In this document: positions 1-10,388 of the stretch, piece after piece | How positions within the stretch are numbered: the stretch's first letter is position 1 | Layout of the letters: each line of letters opens with the position of its first letter | Assembly (NCBI RefSeq): GCF_900113115.1 | Contig: NZ_FOOF01000002.1 | Span: 248,001-312,000, forward strand | From: Duganella sp. CF458 | Lineage (GTDB): Bacteria > Pseudomonadota > Gammaproteobacteria > Burkholderiales > Burkholderiaceae_D | Reading direction: 5' to 3' | DNA length: 64,000 nt | Translations under genes and position numbers: made by a program | The notes under the pieces: generated by a model | What the model saw: only the letters and a program-made list of their open reading frames with translations | Databases searched by the model: none | What the model was told of the DNA's origin: nothing

Positions 1-2952
1 CCGAAACAGACCAACTACAAACTGATTTACGTGCTGGCGCCGACCAGCGGCGGGCGCCATGTTGCGCTGTGCCTGTACAAGGCGCGCATGAAGCCGAACG
101 GCGACGTGGCCGCGGCAACGCCGGTCAGCGAAGTGTTCTCCCTGCTCTCCGCCCCGCCCGCTTTCCTGGCGCCGGGCGATGAAGACCTGGTGCGCTTCTT
201 CGTTGCCATGCGCAGCGGCCCGAATTCCCAGACCGGCAGTGCGACCGAGCCGCGCGGCAAGATCGGCGCGGCCCTGCTGCAGATGCTGTCCGAGCAGGAC
301 AAGCTGCTGTGGGCGAATTCCTGGTCCGACGTCGGCAACGGCCTGGTCTACCCGATGAAATCGGGCACCATGCGCAATGCCAGCCTGGCCTGGCGCGAAG
401 AAGGCAAGGGCTTGCGCCTCGGCTGGCAGGTCGATGTGCAGGAAGGCGCCAAGCACCATGGCGCGGACCAGATCGACTACATGTTGCCGACCGAGCCGCC
501 GTGGTACATCGACAACCTGTCGACCGGCGTGCTGCAGCTGAACCAGGGCGGCACCACCATTCCGCTGGCGGAACTGCAAGCCCTGGTGGCGCAGGCGCCG
601 TTGCTGATGCCCAACGACAAGATGCGCGTATCGCAACTGCTGCTGGCGCATGGCCTGCAGCAGTTGATGCCGCTGCCGCAGCCGCTGCCGCAGCGCGTGC
701 GCACCGACGTCAAGCCGCGTCCGATCCTGGTGCTCGATTCGGCCCAGCTGGCCGACGGCACGCTGCAGCGCTGGAACGACTATGCCGTGCTGTCGTATGA
801 CTATGATGGCGAGCGGGTTTCCTTCGACCCGACGCAGCGCGTGGTGCGCCAGCGCGGCGAAGTGACCGAAATCATCCAGCGCGATGAAGCCGCCGAAGCG
901 GCGGCGCTGGAAATCCTGTCCCAGCTTGGCTTCCGCAAGCCGACCGCCCTGCCGCTGTCGAGCGTGCGCGGCGGCCTGCTGCTGGCCAACCAGGCGGACT
1001 GGATCCGCTTTGCCGAATCGGGCATCGATGAATTGCAGGCTGCCGGCTGGCGCGTCGAGAAGTCGCCGAAGTACCGCTACGATATGGTGGCGGTCGACGA
1101 CTGGTATGCCGAAGTCGAGGAAGAAACCACCGATAACGGCAACGCCTGGTTCGATCTGGAACTGGGCATCACCGTCAACGGCGAGCGCGTGCCGCTGCTG
1201 CCGGTGCTGGTGCAGATGATCCGCAATTTCCCCAACGATTTCGGCCCGAAAGCGCTGGCAATCCACGGCGAGTCGGACCAGATGCTGGCTGCCCTGCCGG
1301 ACGGCACCCGCGTGGCCCTGCCATGGAACCGCCTGCGCCCTATCCTGGCCACGATCGGCGAGCTGTATTTCAGCGACAAGATCCGGCATTCGGTGCGCAT
1401 GTCCTCGCTGGACGCGGCGCGCCTGGACGAGCTGGCACGCAATGTCGACTTCCAATGGACCGGCGGTGAAGCGCTGCGCGAAATGGGCCGCAAGCTGAAC
1501 CAGTTCTCCTCCGTGCAGCGGGTGCCGACTCCGGCCGGCTTGCAAGCCACCCTGCGCGATTACCAGACCGATGGCCTGAGCTGGATGCAATTCCTGCGCG
1601 AGTACAACTTCGGCGGCATCCTGGCCGACGATATGGGCCTCGGCAAGACTGTGCAAACCATTGCCCACATCCTGGTGGAGAAGGAAGCCGGCCGCCTCGA
1701 CCATCCGGCCCTGGTCATCGCGCCTACCAGCCTGATGAACAACTGGCAGGATGAAACGGCCCGCTTCGCGCCTGGCCTGAAAGTGCTGCTGTTACAGGGC
1801 AAGGACCGCGCCGAGCTGTTCGACCAAATCCCGAAAGTCGACCTGGTGCTGACCACCTACGCCCTGTTGCCGCGCGATGAAGAAAAGCTGCGCGAGCACG
1901 ATTTCCACCTGGTGATCCTGGACGAGTCGCACTACATCAAGAACACCCGCTCCAAGGCGGCGCAAAGCGCGGGCCTGCTGCGGGCACGCCACCGCCTGTG
2001 CCTGTCCGGCACGCCGCTGGAAAACCACCTGGGTGAACTGTGGTCGCAATTCCACTTCCTGCTGCCCGGCCTGCTGGGCGATGAGAAGATCTTCAACAGC
2101 AATTTCCGCCACCCGATCGAGCGCCAGGACGACCCGCAGCGGCGCATGCTGCTGAACCGCCGCATCAAGCCCTTCCTGCTGCGCCGTACCAAGGACAGCG
2201 TGGCGAAAGAGCTGCCGCCAAAGACCGAGATGGTACGCAAGGTTGAACTCAGCGGCGCGCAGCGCGACCTGTACGAAACCGTGCGCCTGGCCATGGACCA
2301 GAAAGTACGCGAGGAGATCGATCGCAAGGGCGTGGCACGCTCCCAGATCGTGATCCTGGAAGCGTTGCTCAAGCTGCGCCAGGTCTGCTGCGACCCGCGC
2401 CTGGTGAAGTCCACCAAGAAAGCTGCCAATGCCGGTTCGGCCAAGCTGATCGACCTGATGCAGATGGTGGAAGACCTGCTGGAAGAGAAGCGCAAGATCC
2501 TGGTGTTCTCGCAATTCACCTCGATGCTGGAACTGATCGAAGAAGAACTGGAAGCGCGCGATATTCCATATGCCATCCTGACCGGCGAAACGCGCGACCG
2601 CGGCGCCCAGGTAGCGGCCTTCCAGCAAGGCGCGGTGCCGATCTTCCTGATCTCGCTGAAGGCGGGCGGCGTGGGCCTGAACCTGACGGCGGCCGACACC
2701 GTGATCCATTACGATCCATGGTGGAATCCGGCTGCCGAAAACCAGGCCACCGACCGCGCCTGGCGTATCGGCCAGGACAAGCCGGTGTTCGTGTACAAGC
2801 TGATCGCCAAAGGCACGCTGGAAGAAAAGATCCAGCTGCTGCAGCAGAAGAAGTCGGACCTGGCGCAATCCGTCCTGGCCGAAGGCGAATCGCAGAAGAT
2901 GGCATTGACCCAGGAAGACCTGCAACAGATCTTCGCACCGCTACAGGATTGA
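1..2952 (+). CDS. SNF2-family DEAD/DEAH-box helicase, 5' end outside window
   Basis: The reading frame is open from base 1, so the N-terminus lies upstream of the window and the GTG at 31 is not a credible start. The visible 983 codons hold a complete SNF2 ATPase: Walker A DDMGLGKT near 1627-1650, a DESH box (variant DEAH) near 1921-1932, SGTPLENH near 2008, and the helicase C-terminal half ending in the RAWRIGQ arginine-finger motif near 2760. Proteins of this family are ATP-driven double-stranded DNA translocases that remodel protein-DNA complexes; the bacterial substrate is unknown. The roughly 500 residues before the ATPase core fit the uncharacterised N-terminal region of bacterial SNF2 proteins. 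The stop is 4 bases before the histidine kinase start, so the two are probably co-transcribed. A second SNF2 gene lies at 38167-42330. The family call is firm; the role is not. Confidence 0.92.
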   Translation, partial: PKQTNYKLIYVLAPTSGGRHVALCLYKARMKPNGDVAAATPVSEVFSLLSAPPAFLAPGDEDLVRFFVAMRSGPNSQTGSATEPRGKIGAALLQMLSEQDKLLWANSWSDVGNGLVYPMKSGTMRNASLAWREEGKGLRLGWQVDVQEGAKHHGADQIDYMLPTEPPWYIDNLSTGVLQLNQGGTTIPLAELQALVAQAPLLMPNDKMRVSQLLLAHGLQQLMPLPQPLPQRVRTDVKPRPILVLDSAQLADGTLQRWNDYAVLSYDYDGERVSFDPTQRVVRQRGEVTEIIQRDEAAEAAALEILSQLGFRKPTALPLSSVRGGLLLANQADWIRFAESGIDELQAAGWRVEKSPKYRYDMVAVDDWYAEVEEETTDNGNAWFDLELGITVNGERVPLLPVLVQMIRNFPNDFGPKALAIHGESDQMLAALPDGTRVALPWNRLRPILATIGELYFSDKIRHSVRMSSLDAARLDELARNVDFQWTGGEALREMGRKLNQFSSVQRVPTPAGLQATLRDYQTDGLSWMQFLREYNFGGILADDMGLGKTVQTIAHILVEKEAGRLDHPALVIAPTSLMNNWQDETARFAPGLKVLLLQGKDRAELFDQIPKVDLVLTTYALLPRDEEKLREHDFHLVILDESHYIKNTRSKAAQSAGLLRARHRLCLSGTPLENHLGELWSQFHFLLPGLLGDEKIFNSNFRHPIERQDDPQRRMLLNRRIKPFLLRRTKDSVAKELPPKTEMVRKVELSGAQRDLYETVRLAMDQKVREEIDRKGVARSQIVILEALLKLRQVCCDPRLVKSTKKAANAGSAKLIDLMQMVEDLLEEKRKILVFSQFTSMLELIEEELEARDIPYAILTGETRDRGAQVAAFQQGAVPIFLISLKAGGVGLNLTAADTVIHYDPWWNPAAENQATDRAWRIGQDKPVFVYKLIAKGTLEEKIQLLQQKKSDLAQSVLAEGESQKMALTQEDLQQIFAPLQD

Positions 2953-2956
2953 TCCC

Positions 2957-3988
2957 ATGCTGAACGCAGAACACTATCGCCAGATCCTCGACCACAGCAG
3001 CGACGTACACTGGATGCTGGACTGCGATAGTGGCCAGCTGCTGTACGTCAGCCCTTCGGCTGAGAAGCTGTTCGGCTACATGCCGGACCGCGCGCAACAG
3101 GTGGCGGCGAACCTGATGGGCGAGTTGCCGGAACGGCTGGAAGCCTACGCCTCCGGTGACACCACCCGCCGCCACACTGTGCGCGATACCGAAATGGCGG
3201 GGCGCGACGGCGTGATGATCCCGGTTGAAATCGAATCCACCCTGGTGCCCGATGTGGACAGCGGCGTGCTGCGCCTGGTCGGCACCGTGCGCGACATCCG
3301 CGAGCGCGTCGAACGCGAGAGGCAGCAAAAGAAATTCGCGTCGATGGTGTCGCATGAATTCCGCACACCGTTGTCGACCATCGATGGCGCCATCCAGCGC
3401 CTGGAAATGACGTCGGCCAATGCCGATGAAAACACCAGGAAGCGTTACCGCAAGATTCAGACTGCGGTCGACCGCTTGCTGGAGTTGATCAACGAGTACC
3501 TGAGCCCTGAGCGCCTGGCCAGCATTGGGCGCAAACGCCAGGCCGACGAGGTGTCGCCGGAAGCCTTGCTGGAAACCGCGGCCGAGCACGCACGCCAGCG
3601 CCGCATCGCCATCACGGTGCGTGCGGAAGGTTTGCCGCAGTGGATGCGTTGCGATCCGCAAGGCATGCGTTTATGTCTCGACATACTTTTAGACAATGCT
3701 CTCAAGTACACGAATGACAACGTTGCGATAGAATTACAGGGAAGGAAAGCCAGCGAAGGCGGGGTTGAACTCCTCGTCATCGACCACGGCACTCCCGTTC
3801 CGGATGATGAGCTAGGCAAACTCTTCGACAAGGGTTACCGAGGCAAGGCTGCCGCAGGGCATGCCGGTTCCGGCCTCGGCCTGTATATGGCCAGAAATGT
3901 TGTTGAGGTCCACGGCGGCACGCTGTCTGTGGAAAATTTGCCTGAAAGCGGCAAGAAATTTCGGATTTGGCTCCCGATCGCTGCTTAA
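2957..3988 (+). CDS. PAS-domain sensor histidine kinase
   Basis: A 343-residue kinase with no signal peptide or membrane segment, so it should be cytoplasmic. An N-terminal PAS domain (about residues 8-115, with a PAC-like GTVRDIRERVERER end) leads into the dimerisation/phosphoacceptor helix SHEFRTPLS, whose His133 should be autophosphorylated. The HATPase domain follows with the N box DNALKYT, and a G2-type GSGLGLYMAR. It starts 4 bases after the SNF2 stop and is followed 87 bases later by an OmpR-type response regulator on the same strand, the likely cognate partner. The ligand of the PAS domain cannot be told from sequence. The output targets are also unknown. Confidence 0.93.
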   Translation: MLNAEHYRQILDHSSDVHWMLDCDSGQLLYVSPSAEKLFGYMPDRAQQVAANLMGELPERLEAYASGDTTRRHTVRDTEMAGRDGVMIPVEIESTLVPDVDSGVLRLVGTVRDIRERVERERQQKKFASMVSHEFRTPLSTIDGAIQRLEMTSANADENTRKRYRKIQTAVDRLLELINEYLSPERLASIGRKRQADEVSPEALLETAAEHARQRRIAITVRAEGLPQWMRCDPQGMRLCLDILLDNALKYTNDNVAIELQGRKASEGGVELLVIDHGTPVPDDELGKLFDKGYRGKAAAGHAGSGLGLYMARNVVEVHGGTLSVENLPESGKKFRIWLPIAA

Positions 3989-4075
3989 GCCTTGCGCAGC
4001 CCGTGACCAACCGTGATAATTCTTCGACGCAAGCCCTAAACCCCGGCTCGCGACTGAATGGAAAATGGCGCATCA

Positions 4076-4756
4076 ATGACGCAAATACTGATCGTGGAAG
4101 ACAACCTGGAATACGCCGAAGAGATGGCGGATTTCCTGGCTGAACTTGGCCATGTAGTTCACACCACCAACAATGCCCAGGAAATGTGGTCCGCCCTCAG
4201 CCAGGGCACCGTGGGCGTTGTCGTGCTCGACCTGGGTCTGCCGGACGAGGATGGTTTCAATGTCATCCCGCGCATGCGCCAGCTCTATCCGCAGATCGGC
4301 CTGCTCGTGCTGACCGGCCGCGTCGCTTTCGATTCGCGCATCATGGGCCTGCGCCTCGGCGCCGACCATTACCTGACCAAGCCGATCAAGTTCCCGGAAC
4401 TGGCCGCCCACATCGAGGCACTGGACCGCCGCGTCGGCCCGCAGGAAGCCATCCCTGTCCCCAGCAAGTGGACCTTGAAAGTGTCGGCCCGCCAGTTGGA
4501 ACTGCAGGGCCAGGCCATCACGCTGACCGAGAAAGAATGCAACTTCCTGCACCTGCTGACGATCAACACCCGTCCGGTGCCGCGGCAGGTGATCGTGGCC
4601 GGCATCGGTGGCGACGATCCGGATGCCGGCCGCCGCGTCGACATGCTGGTGTATCGTTTACGCAAAAAAGCGCGTAGCGGCCTGGGCCAGGATTTGCCCC
4701 TGCGTTCGGCTTACGGCGAGGGCTATAGCCTGTCCGCCAGCTTCAACCTGTCTTAA
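4076..4756 (+). CDS. OmpR/PhoB-type response regulator
   Basis: A 226-residue two-domain response regulator. The receiver domain (1-115) has the acidic pair in IVEDN, the phosphoacceptor Asp52 in VVLDLGLPDEDG and the conserved Lys102 in LTKP. The C-terminal winged-helix DNA-binding domain (about 130-222) contains LTEKECNFLHLL and ends in the usual GEGYSL. I chose the ATG at 4076 because receiver domains normally begin MxxILIVED and GGAAA at 4060-4064 is suitably placed; an in-frame ATG at 4058 would add six residues without a visible ribosome site. It probably takes phosphate from the upstream PAS kinase. The stop codon lies inside the left terminal repeat of the REP-transposase unit, so that unit abuts the gene exactly. 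Confidence 0.9.
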   Translation: MTQILIVEDNLEYAEEMADFLAELGHVVHTTNNAQEMWSALSQGTVGVVVLDLGLPDEDGFNVIPRMRQLYPQIGLLVLTGRVAFDSRIMGLRLGADHYLTKPIKFPELAAHIEALDRRVGPQEAIPVPSKWTLKVSARQLELQGQAITLTEKECNFLHLLTINTRPVPRQVIVAGIGGDDPDAGRRVDMLVYRLRKKARSGLGQDLPLRSAYGEGYSLSASFNLS

Positions 4757-4768
4757 TAGGGACAGAGT
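4753..4768 (+). repeat. REP-like end, left copy
   Basis: TTAATAGGGACAGAGT reads on the plus strand. Its complement recurs at 5518-5534 with one extra T after TTAAT. The first bases supply the TAA stop of the response regulator gene. Confidence 0.6.
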
Positions 4769-4820
4769 CAAGCGAACTGGGTAGAATCGGGGTTTCCCGA
4801 TCCTACCCTTTTTTGCTTTT

Positions 4821-5534
4821 ATGGCCCGTCTGCCCCGCCTCGTCGTTCCCAACCAGCCTCATTACATCATCCAGCGCGGCCTGAATGGCCAGGAAGTGTT
4901 CCTGGATGCTGAAGATTTCAGCAGTTTCATCGCCTGGATGCGCGCTGCCGCCCGCCAATACAAGGTGGCGGTGCATGCCTACACCCTGTTGCCGGGCGAA
5001 TTGCACCTGTTAGCCTCTCCCGGCGACGAAGAAGGCCTGGCCGGCATGATGCAATGGATCGGGCGGCACTATGTCCCTTATTTCAATCAAAAGTACGCGC
5101 GTGCCGGCACTTTATGGCAGGGCCGCTACAAAACCTCGGTGGTGGAAGCCGAGCGTTACCTCATTTCTTGTTCCAAATACATCGAATTTGCCGCGGTGCG
5201 GGCGCGCTTGGCCGAAGGGCCGGAACATTACCAGTGGTCGAGCTATCCGCACCATGCCGGGATCCGGCAGGACGGCGCGGTGAATGACCATCCTATCTAC
5301 TGGGCGCTGGGGAATACGCCGTTCCAGCGCGAGGCTGCGTATATAGAACTGGCAGCGCAAGGGCTGGCGGGGGCGGAAACGCGGGCGATCGAGAGCGCGG
5401 CGCTGAAGGGGTGGCCATTGGGTAGCGACCAGTGGAAGGCAGAGCTGGAACGGCGCATGAAGCGACAGGTATTGCCGGCTAAGCGGGGGCGGCCGGCCAA
5501 AACCGGTTCTGGCGCTCACTCTGTCCCTAATTAA
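4821..5534 (+). CDS. REP-associated tyrosine transposase (RAYT, Y1_Tnp family), altered HUH motif
   Basis: A 237-residue member of the IS200/Y1 transposase group of the REP-associated branch. It opens with MARLPRLVVPNQPHYIIQRGLNGQ, as usual for the family (RxPR... HYIIQRG), followed by the AYTLLPGELHLL segment and the YIEFAAVRARL helix that carries the nucleophilic tyrosine (Tyr120). The metal-binding HUH motif, normally NHVHLL, reads G-E60-L-H62-L-L: the first histidine is replaced by glutamate. The remaining core looks intact, WQGRYKT included. So the protein may be catalytically changed or dead, or glutamate may serve as ligand. The last codons (S-V-P-N-stop) are written in the right REP-like repeat. 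Upstream is the response regulator, downstream gltB. Probably a host-maintained single-copy RAYT rather than an active insertion sequence. Confidence 0.88.
   Translation: MARLPRLVVPNQPHYIIQRGLNGQEVFLDAEDFSSFIAWMRAAARQYKVAVHAYTLLPGELHLLASPGDEEGLAGMMQWIGRHYVPYFNQKYARAGTLWQGRYKTSVVEAERYLISCSKYIEFAAVRARLAEGPEHYQWSSYPHHAGIRQDGAVNDHPIYWALGNTPFQREAAYIELAAQGLAGAETRAIESAALKGWPLGSDQWKAELERRMKRQVLPAKRGRPAKTGSGAHSVPN
5518..5534 (-). repeat. REP-like end, right copy
   Basis: The minus strand reads TTAATTAGGGACAGAGT, matching the left end at 4753-4768 apart from one inserted T. It overlaps the transposase stop codon. Confidence 0.6.
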
Positions 5535-5565
5535 ATTTTGCAGCGACCGTTGCTGAATTAATTCG

Positions 5566-5580
5566 ACTCCGACCCTAATT
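5566..5580 (-). repeat. Diverged REP-like copy in the gltB leader
   Basis: The minus strand reads AATTAGGGTCGGAGT, 12 of 15 bases identical to the AATTAGGGACAGAGT of the right end. It lies just upstream of the proposed gltB promoter. Confidence 0.45.
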
Positions 5581-5587
5581 GTTTTTG

Positions 5588-5616
5588 TTGCGTGATTTTG
5601 TGCATTGCACTACTCT
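5588..5616 (+). promoter_or_regulatory. Candidate sigma-70 promoter of gltBD
   Basis: TTGCGT at 5588-5593 and TACTCT at 5611-5616 are separated by 17 bases, about 35 bases upstream of the gltB start. The -35 box matches consensus at four of six positions, the -10 box at three. The TGCAC at 5606-5610 followed by GGT after 6 bases resembles one and a half NtrC half-sites, which is suggestive only. Confidence 0.35.
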
Positions 5617-5651
5617 GGTTTTTCGTGACCAAAAATTCAGCGGAGAATCGC

Positions 5652-8600
5652 ATGCAAGCGCAAGGTTTGTACAACCCAGCCAACGAACACGACGCCTGTG
5701 GCGTTGGTTTCGTCGCCCACATCAAAGGCAACAAGAGCCACTCGATCGTCGAACAGGGTCTGCTGATCCTGAAAAACCTGGACCACAGGGGCGCGGTCGG
5801 TGCGGACAAACTGATGGGCGATGGCGCCGGCATCCTGATCCAGATTCCTGACCAGTTCTACCGCGATGAAATGGCCAAGCAGGGCGTCGAGCTGCCGCCG
5901 CCTGGCGAATATGGCGTCGGCATGGTGTTCCTGCCGAAGGAGAACGCCTCCCGCATCGCTTGCGAACAAGAAATCGAACGTGCCGTGCGCATCGAAGGCC
6001 AGGTCGTGCTGGGCTGGCGTAACGTGCCGATCGACTCGGAAATGCCGATGTCGCCGCGCGTCCGCGAAAAAGAGCCGGTCATCCGCCAGATCTTCATCGG
6101 CCGTGGCCAGGATGTGATGGTGACCGACGCGCTGGAACGCAAGCTGTACGTGATCCGCAAATCGTCCGGCCACGCGATCCAGGCCTTGAAACTCATCCAC
6201 GGCAAGGAATTCTTCGTGCCATCGATGTCGGCCCGTACCGTCGTGTACAAAGGCCTGCTGCTGGCCGACCAGGTGGGCGTGTATTACAAGGACCTGCAGG
6301 ACCCGCGCTGCATCTCCGCGCTGGCGCTGGTGCACCAACGCTTCTCGACCAACACCTTCCCTGAATGGCCGCTGGCCCACCCCTACCGCCTGATCGCGCA
6401 CAACGGCGAGATCAACACCGTGAAGGGCAACTTCAACTGGATGCGTGCGCGCGAAGGCGTGATGAAGTCCGCCGTGCTGGGCGACGACCTGCAAAAGCTG
6501 TTCCCCCTGATTTACGAAGGCCAGTCCGACACCGCCTGCTTCGACAACGCGCTCGAACTGCTGCTGATGGCGGGCTATCCGCTGGCGCAAGCGATGATGA
6601 TGATGATTCCTGAGGCGTGGGAAAACCACACGCTGATGGACGACAACCGCAAAGCCTTCTACGAATACTATGCGTCCATGATGGAGCCATGGGACGGCCC
6701 TGCCGCCATGGCCTTCACGGACGGCCGCTATATCGGCGGTACCCTGGACAGGAACGGATTGCGGCCTGCGCGTTACATCGTGACCGACGACGACCTGGTG
6801 GTGATGGCGTCCGAATCGGGCGTGCTGCCGATTCCCGAATCGAAGATCATCCAGAAATGGCGCCTGCAGCCGGGCAAGATGTTCCTGATCGACCTGGAAG
6901 CCGGCCGCATCATCGACGACAAGGAACTGAAGGACACCTACGCCAACGCCAAGCCATACAAGGCATGGATCAATGCGGTGCGCATCAAGCTGGGCGAGCT
7001 CAAAATGAGCGAGAGCCAGACCGCCGCCAACGTGGCCAAGTACGGCCCGGCCGCCGGCGAGAAGCAATCCGCCTCGCTGCTGGATCGCCAGCAGGTCTTC
7101 GGCTACACCCAGGAAGACATGCGCTTCATCCTGGCGCCAATGGCCGTCAACGGTGAAGAAGCCGTCGGCTCGATGGGCAACGACTCGCCGCTGGCCGTCA
7201 CTTCCAACAAACTGAAGCCGCTGTATAACTACTTCAAGCAGCTGTTCGCGCAGGTGACCAATCCGCCGATCGACCCGATCCGCGAAGCGATGGTGATGTC
7301 GCTGGTGTCCTTCATCGGCCCGAAACCGAACCTGCTCGATACCAACAACGTCAACCCGCCGATGCGCCTCGAAGTGGCGCAACCGGTGCTGGGCTTCGAT
7401 GACATTGCGCGCCTGCGTTCTATCAGCCAGCACACCGGCGGCAAGTTCAAGTCCTATGAGTTGAGCATCTGCTACCCGCTGGCGTGGGGCAAGGAAGGCG
7501 TGGAGGCGTCGCTGGCATCGCTGTGCGCGGAAGCCGTCGACGCCGTGAAGTCCGGCCACAACATCCTGATCATCTCCGACCGCACCGTCGGTCCGGACCG
7601 CGTCGCGATCCCGGCCCTGCTGGCCACCTCCACCATCCACCTGCACCTGGTGAGCAAGGGCCTGCGCGCCTCCACCGGCCTGGTGGTGGAAACCGGCTCG
7701 GCCCGCGAGACCCACCACTTCGCCCTGCTGGCCGGCTACGGCGCGGAGGCGGTCCACCCTTACCTGGCGATGGAATCGCTGGCCGAACTGGCCCACTCGC
7801 TGCCTGGCGACCTGACTCCGGAAGCCGCCATCTACAACTACACCAAGGCGGTCGGCAAAGGCCTGATGAAGGTGATGTCGAAGATGGGCATCTCCACTTA
7901 CATGTCCTACTGCGGCGCGCAGATTTTCGAAGCCGTTGGCCTGAACCGCCAGCTGGTCGACAAGTACTTCCGCGGCACCCAGTCTAACGTCGAGGGCATC
8001 GGCCTGTTCGAAGTGGCAGAGGAAGGCCTGCGCCTGCACAAGCTGGCCTTCGGCAATGACCCGGTGCTGGCCGACGCGCTGGATGCGGGCGGCGAATATG
8101 CCTACCGCGTGCGTGGCGAAGACCACCTGTGGACGCCGGATGCGATCGCCAAGCTGCAGCACTCGACGCGCTCCAACAACTACTCGACCTATAAAGAGTA
8201 CGCCCAGCTGATCAACGACCAGACCAAGCGCCACCTGACGCTGCGCGGCCTGTTCGAGTTCAGGATTGATCCTTCGAAAGCGATCCCGCTGGACGAAGTG
8301 GAACCGGCGAAGGAAATCGTCAAGCGTTTCGCCACCGGCGCCATGTCGCTCGGCTCGATCTCGACCGAAGCGCACGCCACCCTGGCCATCGCCATGAACC
8401 GTATCGGCGGCAAGTCCAACACCGGCGAAGGCGGCGAAGATCCACGCCGCTACAGCAATGAGCTGAAAGGCATCCCGATCAAGGTCGGTGCGACCCTGGC
8501 TTCCGAGCTGGGCAAGGAACAGGTTGAATCGGATATCCCGCTGCAGGAAGGCGACTCGCTGCGCTCGCGCATCAAGCAGGTGGCATCCGGCCGCTTCGGC

Positions 8601-10373
8601 GTAACCGCGGAGTACCTGAACTCTGCCGACCAGATCCAGATCAAGATGGCACAGGGCGCCAAGCCGGGCGAAGGTGGCCAGCTGCCGGGCCACAAGGTGT
8701 CCGAGTACATCGCGCAACTGCGCTTCTCGGTGCCGGGCGTGGGCCTGATTTCGCCGCCGCCGCACCACGACATCTACTCGATCGAAGACCTGGCGCAGCT
8801 GATCCACGACCTGAAGAACGCCAACCCGCGCGCTTCGATCTCGGTCAAGCTGGTGTCGGAAGTCGGGATCGGTACCGTCGCTGCCGGCGTGTCGAAAGCC
8901 AAGGCCGACCACATCGTGGTGGCAGGCCATGACGGAGGCACCGGCGCCTCGCCGCTGTCCTCCGTCAAGCACGCCGGTACCCCATGGGAACTGGGCCTGT
9001 CCGAAACCCAGCAAACCCTGGTGCTGAACGGCCTGCGTAGCCGTGTGCGGGTGCAGGCCGACGGCCAGATGCGCACCGGCCGCGACGTGGTGATCGCTGC
9101 CCTGCTGGGTGCCGACGAAGTGGGCTTCGCTACCGCACCGCTGGTGGTGGAAGGCTGCATCATGATGCGCAAGTGCCACCTGAACACCTGCCCGGTCGGC
9201 GTGGCAACGCAAGACCCGGAACTGCGCAAGAAGTTCCAGGGCAAGCCTGAGCACGTGGTGAACTACTTCTTCTTCGTCGCCGAAGAAGCGCGCCAACTGA
9301 TGGCGCAACTGGGCATCCGCACCTTCCAGGAGCTGATCGGCCGCGCCGACCTGCTGGACAAGTCGAAAGCCATCACGCACTGGAAGGCGCAGGGCCTGGA
9401 CTTCACCAATGTGTTCTACCAGCCGAAGGTGGACGACGGCATGTCGATCTTCCACAGCGAACAGCAGGACCATGGCCTGGACAAGGCGCTGGACCTGAAG
9501 CTGATCGCGCAAGCCAAGCCCGCACTGGACAAAGGCGAACGTGTGTCCTTCATCTCGCCGGTGAAGAACGTCAACCGCACCGTCGGCACCATGCTGTCGG
9601 GCGAAGTGGCCCTGAAATACGGCCATGCCGGCCTGCCGGACGACACCATCCACATCCAGCTGCAAGGCACCGCTGGCCAGTCGGCCGCCGCCTTCCTGGC
9701 GGCCGGCATCACCATCGACCTGGTGGGCGAAGGCAACGACTACGTCGGCAAGGGCCTGTCGGGCGGCCGCATCATCGTGCGCCCGAACACCGAATTCCGC
9801 GGCTGGGCTGTGAATAACATCATTGTTGGCAACACCGTCATGTACGGCGCGGTCGCCGGCGAAGCCTTCTTCAACGGCGTGGCCGGCGAGCGTTTCGCCG
9901 TGCGTAACTCCGGCGCCACCGCGATTGTCGAGGGCCTGGGCGACCACGGTTGCGAATACATGACCGGCGGTACCGTGGTCGTGCTGGGCGCTACCGGCCG
10001 TAACTTCGCAGCGGGCATGTCGGGCGGTATCGCCTACGTGTACGACCCGGACGGCGAATTCCACAGCAAGTGCAATATGTCCATGGTGAGCCTGGAAGAA
10101 GTGAAGGCGGCAGGCGACCAGCAGGTCGACAAAGCCACCTGGCACAGCCAGCACCGCAATGGCGAACCGGAGGCCGATGAAATCATCCTCAAACGCTTGA
10201 TTGAGCGCCACTTCAAACACACCGGCAGCACGCGCGCGCGCCTGTTGCTCGACAACTGGAACGAGAGCCGTGCCAAGTTCGTCAAAGTGTTCCCGAGCGA
10301 GTACAAACGCGCCCTGGTGGAAATGGCAGACAACGCCGCGATCGAAGCGGAAACTCAAGCAATCGCAGCGTAA
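5652..10373 (+). CDS. gltB: Glutamate synthase (NADPH), large subunit
   Basis: This 1573-residue protein makes glutamate from 2-oxoglutarate and glutamine-derived ammonia. The start at 5652 follows GGAGAA and gives a 15-residue leader before Cys16 of ACGVGF, the amidotransferase nucleophile that becomes the N-terminus after cleavage; an upstream in-frame start at 5592 would add an unlikely hydrophobic extension. Domains in order: class II amidotransferase (16 to about 430), central domain, FMN/2-oxoglutarate-binding synthase domain (about 850-1230), with the 3Fe-4S cysteines Cys1169, Cys1175 and Cys1180 in [16 protein letters not shown], and the C-terminal GXGXG beta-helix (about 1290-1500). 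It ends 15 bases before gltD, which follows a strong GAGAGGA ribosome site, so the two form one operon. Confidence 0.98.
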   Translation: MQAQGLYNPANEHDACGVGFVAHIKGNKSHSIVEQGLLILKNLDHRGAVGADKLMGDGAGILIQIPDQFYRDEMAKQGVELPPPGEYGVGMVFLPKENASRIACEQEIERAVRIEGQVVLGWRNVPIDSEMPMSPRVREKEPVIRQIFIGRGQDVMVTDALERKLYVIRKSSGHAIQALKLIHGKEFFVPSMSARTVVYKGLLLADQVGVYYKDLQDPRCISALALVHQRFSTNTFPEWPLAHPYRLIAHNGEINTVKGNFNWMRAREGVMKSAVLGDDLQKLFPLIYEGQSDTACFDNALELLLMAGYPLAQAMMMMIPEAWENHTLMDDNRKAFYEYYASMMEPWDGPAAMAFTDGRYIGGTLDRNGLRPARYIVTDDDLVVMASESGVLPIPESKIIQKWRLQPGKMFLIDLEAGRIIDDKELKDTYANAKPYKAWINAVRIKLGELKMSESQTAANVAKYGPAAGEKQSASLLDRQQVFGYTQEDMRFILAPMAVNGEEAVGSMGNDSPLAVTSNKLKPLYNYFKQLFAQVTNPPIDPIREAMVMSLVSFIGPKPNLLDTNNVNPPMRLEVAQPVLGFDDIARLRSISQHTGGKFKSYELSICYPLAWGKEGVEASLASLCAEAVDAVKSGHNILIISDRTVGPDRVAIPALLATSTIHLHLVSKGLRASTGLVVETGSARETHHFALLAGYGAEAVHPYLAMESLAELAHSLPGDLTPEAAIYNYTKAVGKGLMKVMSKMGISTYMSYCGAQIFEAVGLNRQLVDKYFRGTQSNVEGIGLFEVAEEGLRLHKLAFGNDPVLADALDAGGEYAYRVRGEDHLWTPDAIAKLQHSTRSNNYSTYKEYAQLINDQTKRHLTLRGLFEFRIDPSKAIPLDEVEPAKEIVKRFATGAMSLGSISTEAHATLAIAMNRIGGKSNTGEGGEDPRRYSNELKGIPIKVGATLASELGKEQVESDIPLQEGDSLRSRIKQVASGRFGVTAEYLNSADQIQIKMAQGAKPGEGGQLPGHKVSEYIAQLRFSVPGVGLISPPPHHDIYSIEDLAQLIHDLKNANPRASISVKLVSEVGIGTVAAGVSKAKADHIVVAGHDGGTGASPLSSVKHAGTPWELGLSETQQTLVLNGLRSRVRVQADGQMRTGRDVVIAALLGADEVGFATAPLVVEGCIMMRKCHLNTCPVGVATQDPELRKKFQGKPEHVVNYFFFVAEEARQLMAQLGIRTFQELIGRADLLDKSKAITHWKAQGLDFTNVFYQPKVDDGMSIFHSEQQDHGLDKALDLKLIAQAKPALDKGERVSFISPVKNVNRTVGTMLSGEVALKYGHAGLPDDTIHIQLQGTAGQSAAAFLAAGITIDLVGEGNDYVGKGLSGGRIIVRPNTEFRGWAVNNIIVGNTVMYGAVAGEAFFNGVAGERFAVRNSGATAIVEGLGDHGCEYMTGGTVVVLGATGRNFAAGMSGGIAYVYDPDGEFHSKCNMSMVSLEEVKAAGDQQVDKATWHSQHRNGEPEADEIILKRLIERHFKHTGSTRARLLLDNWNESRAKFVKVFPSEYKRALVEMADNAAIEAETQAIAA

Positions 10374-10388
10374 GAGAGGATCATCGAC

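Larger units (their letters stand above)
4753..5534 (+). mobile_element. REP-associated Y1 transposase unit with inverted REP-like ends
   Basis: The transposase gene is bounded by two inverted copies of AGGGACAGAGT: one at 4753-4768, beginning with TTAAT, and the complement at 5518-5534, ending in ATTAA. The left copy overlaps the stop codon of the response regulator and the right copy encodes the last residues and stop codon of the transposase. RAYT genes are commonly framed by REP sequences that they recognise; this arrangement fits that pattern. No clear target duplication can be shown, as expected for Y1 enzymes. A further diverged copy lies at 5566-5580, outside this unit. Confidence 0.6.
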
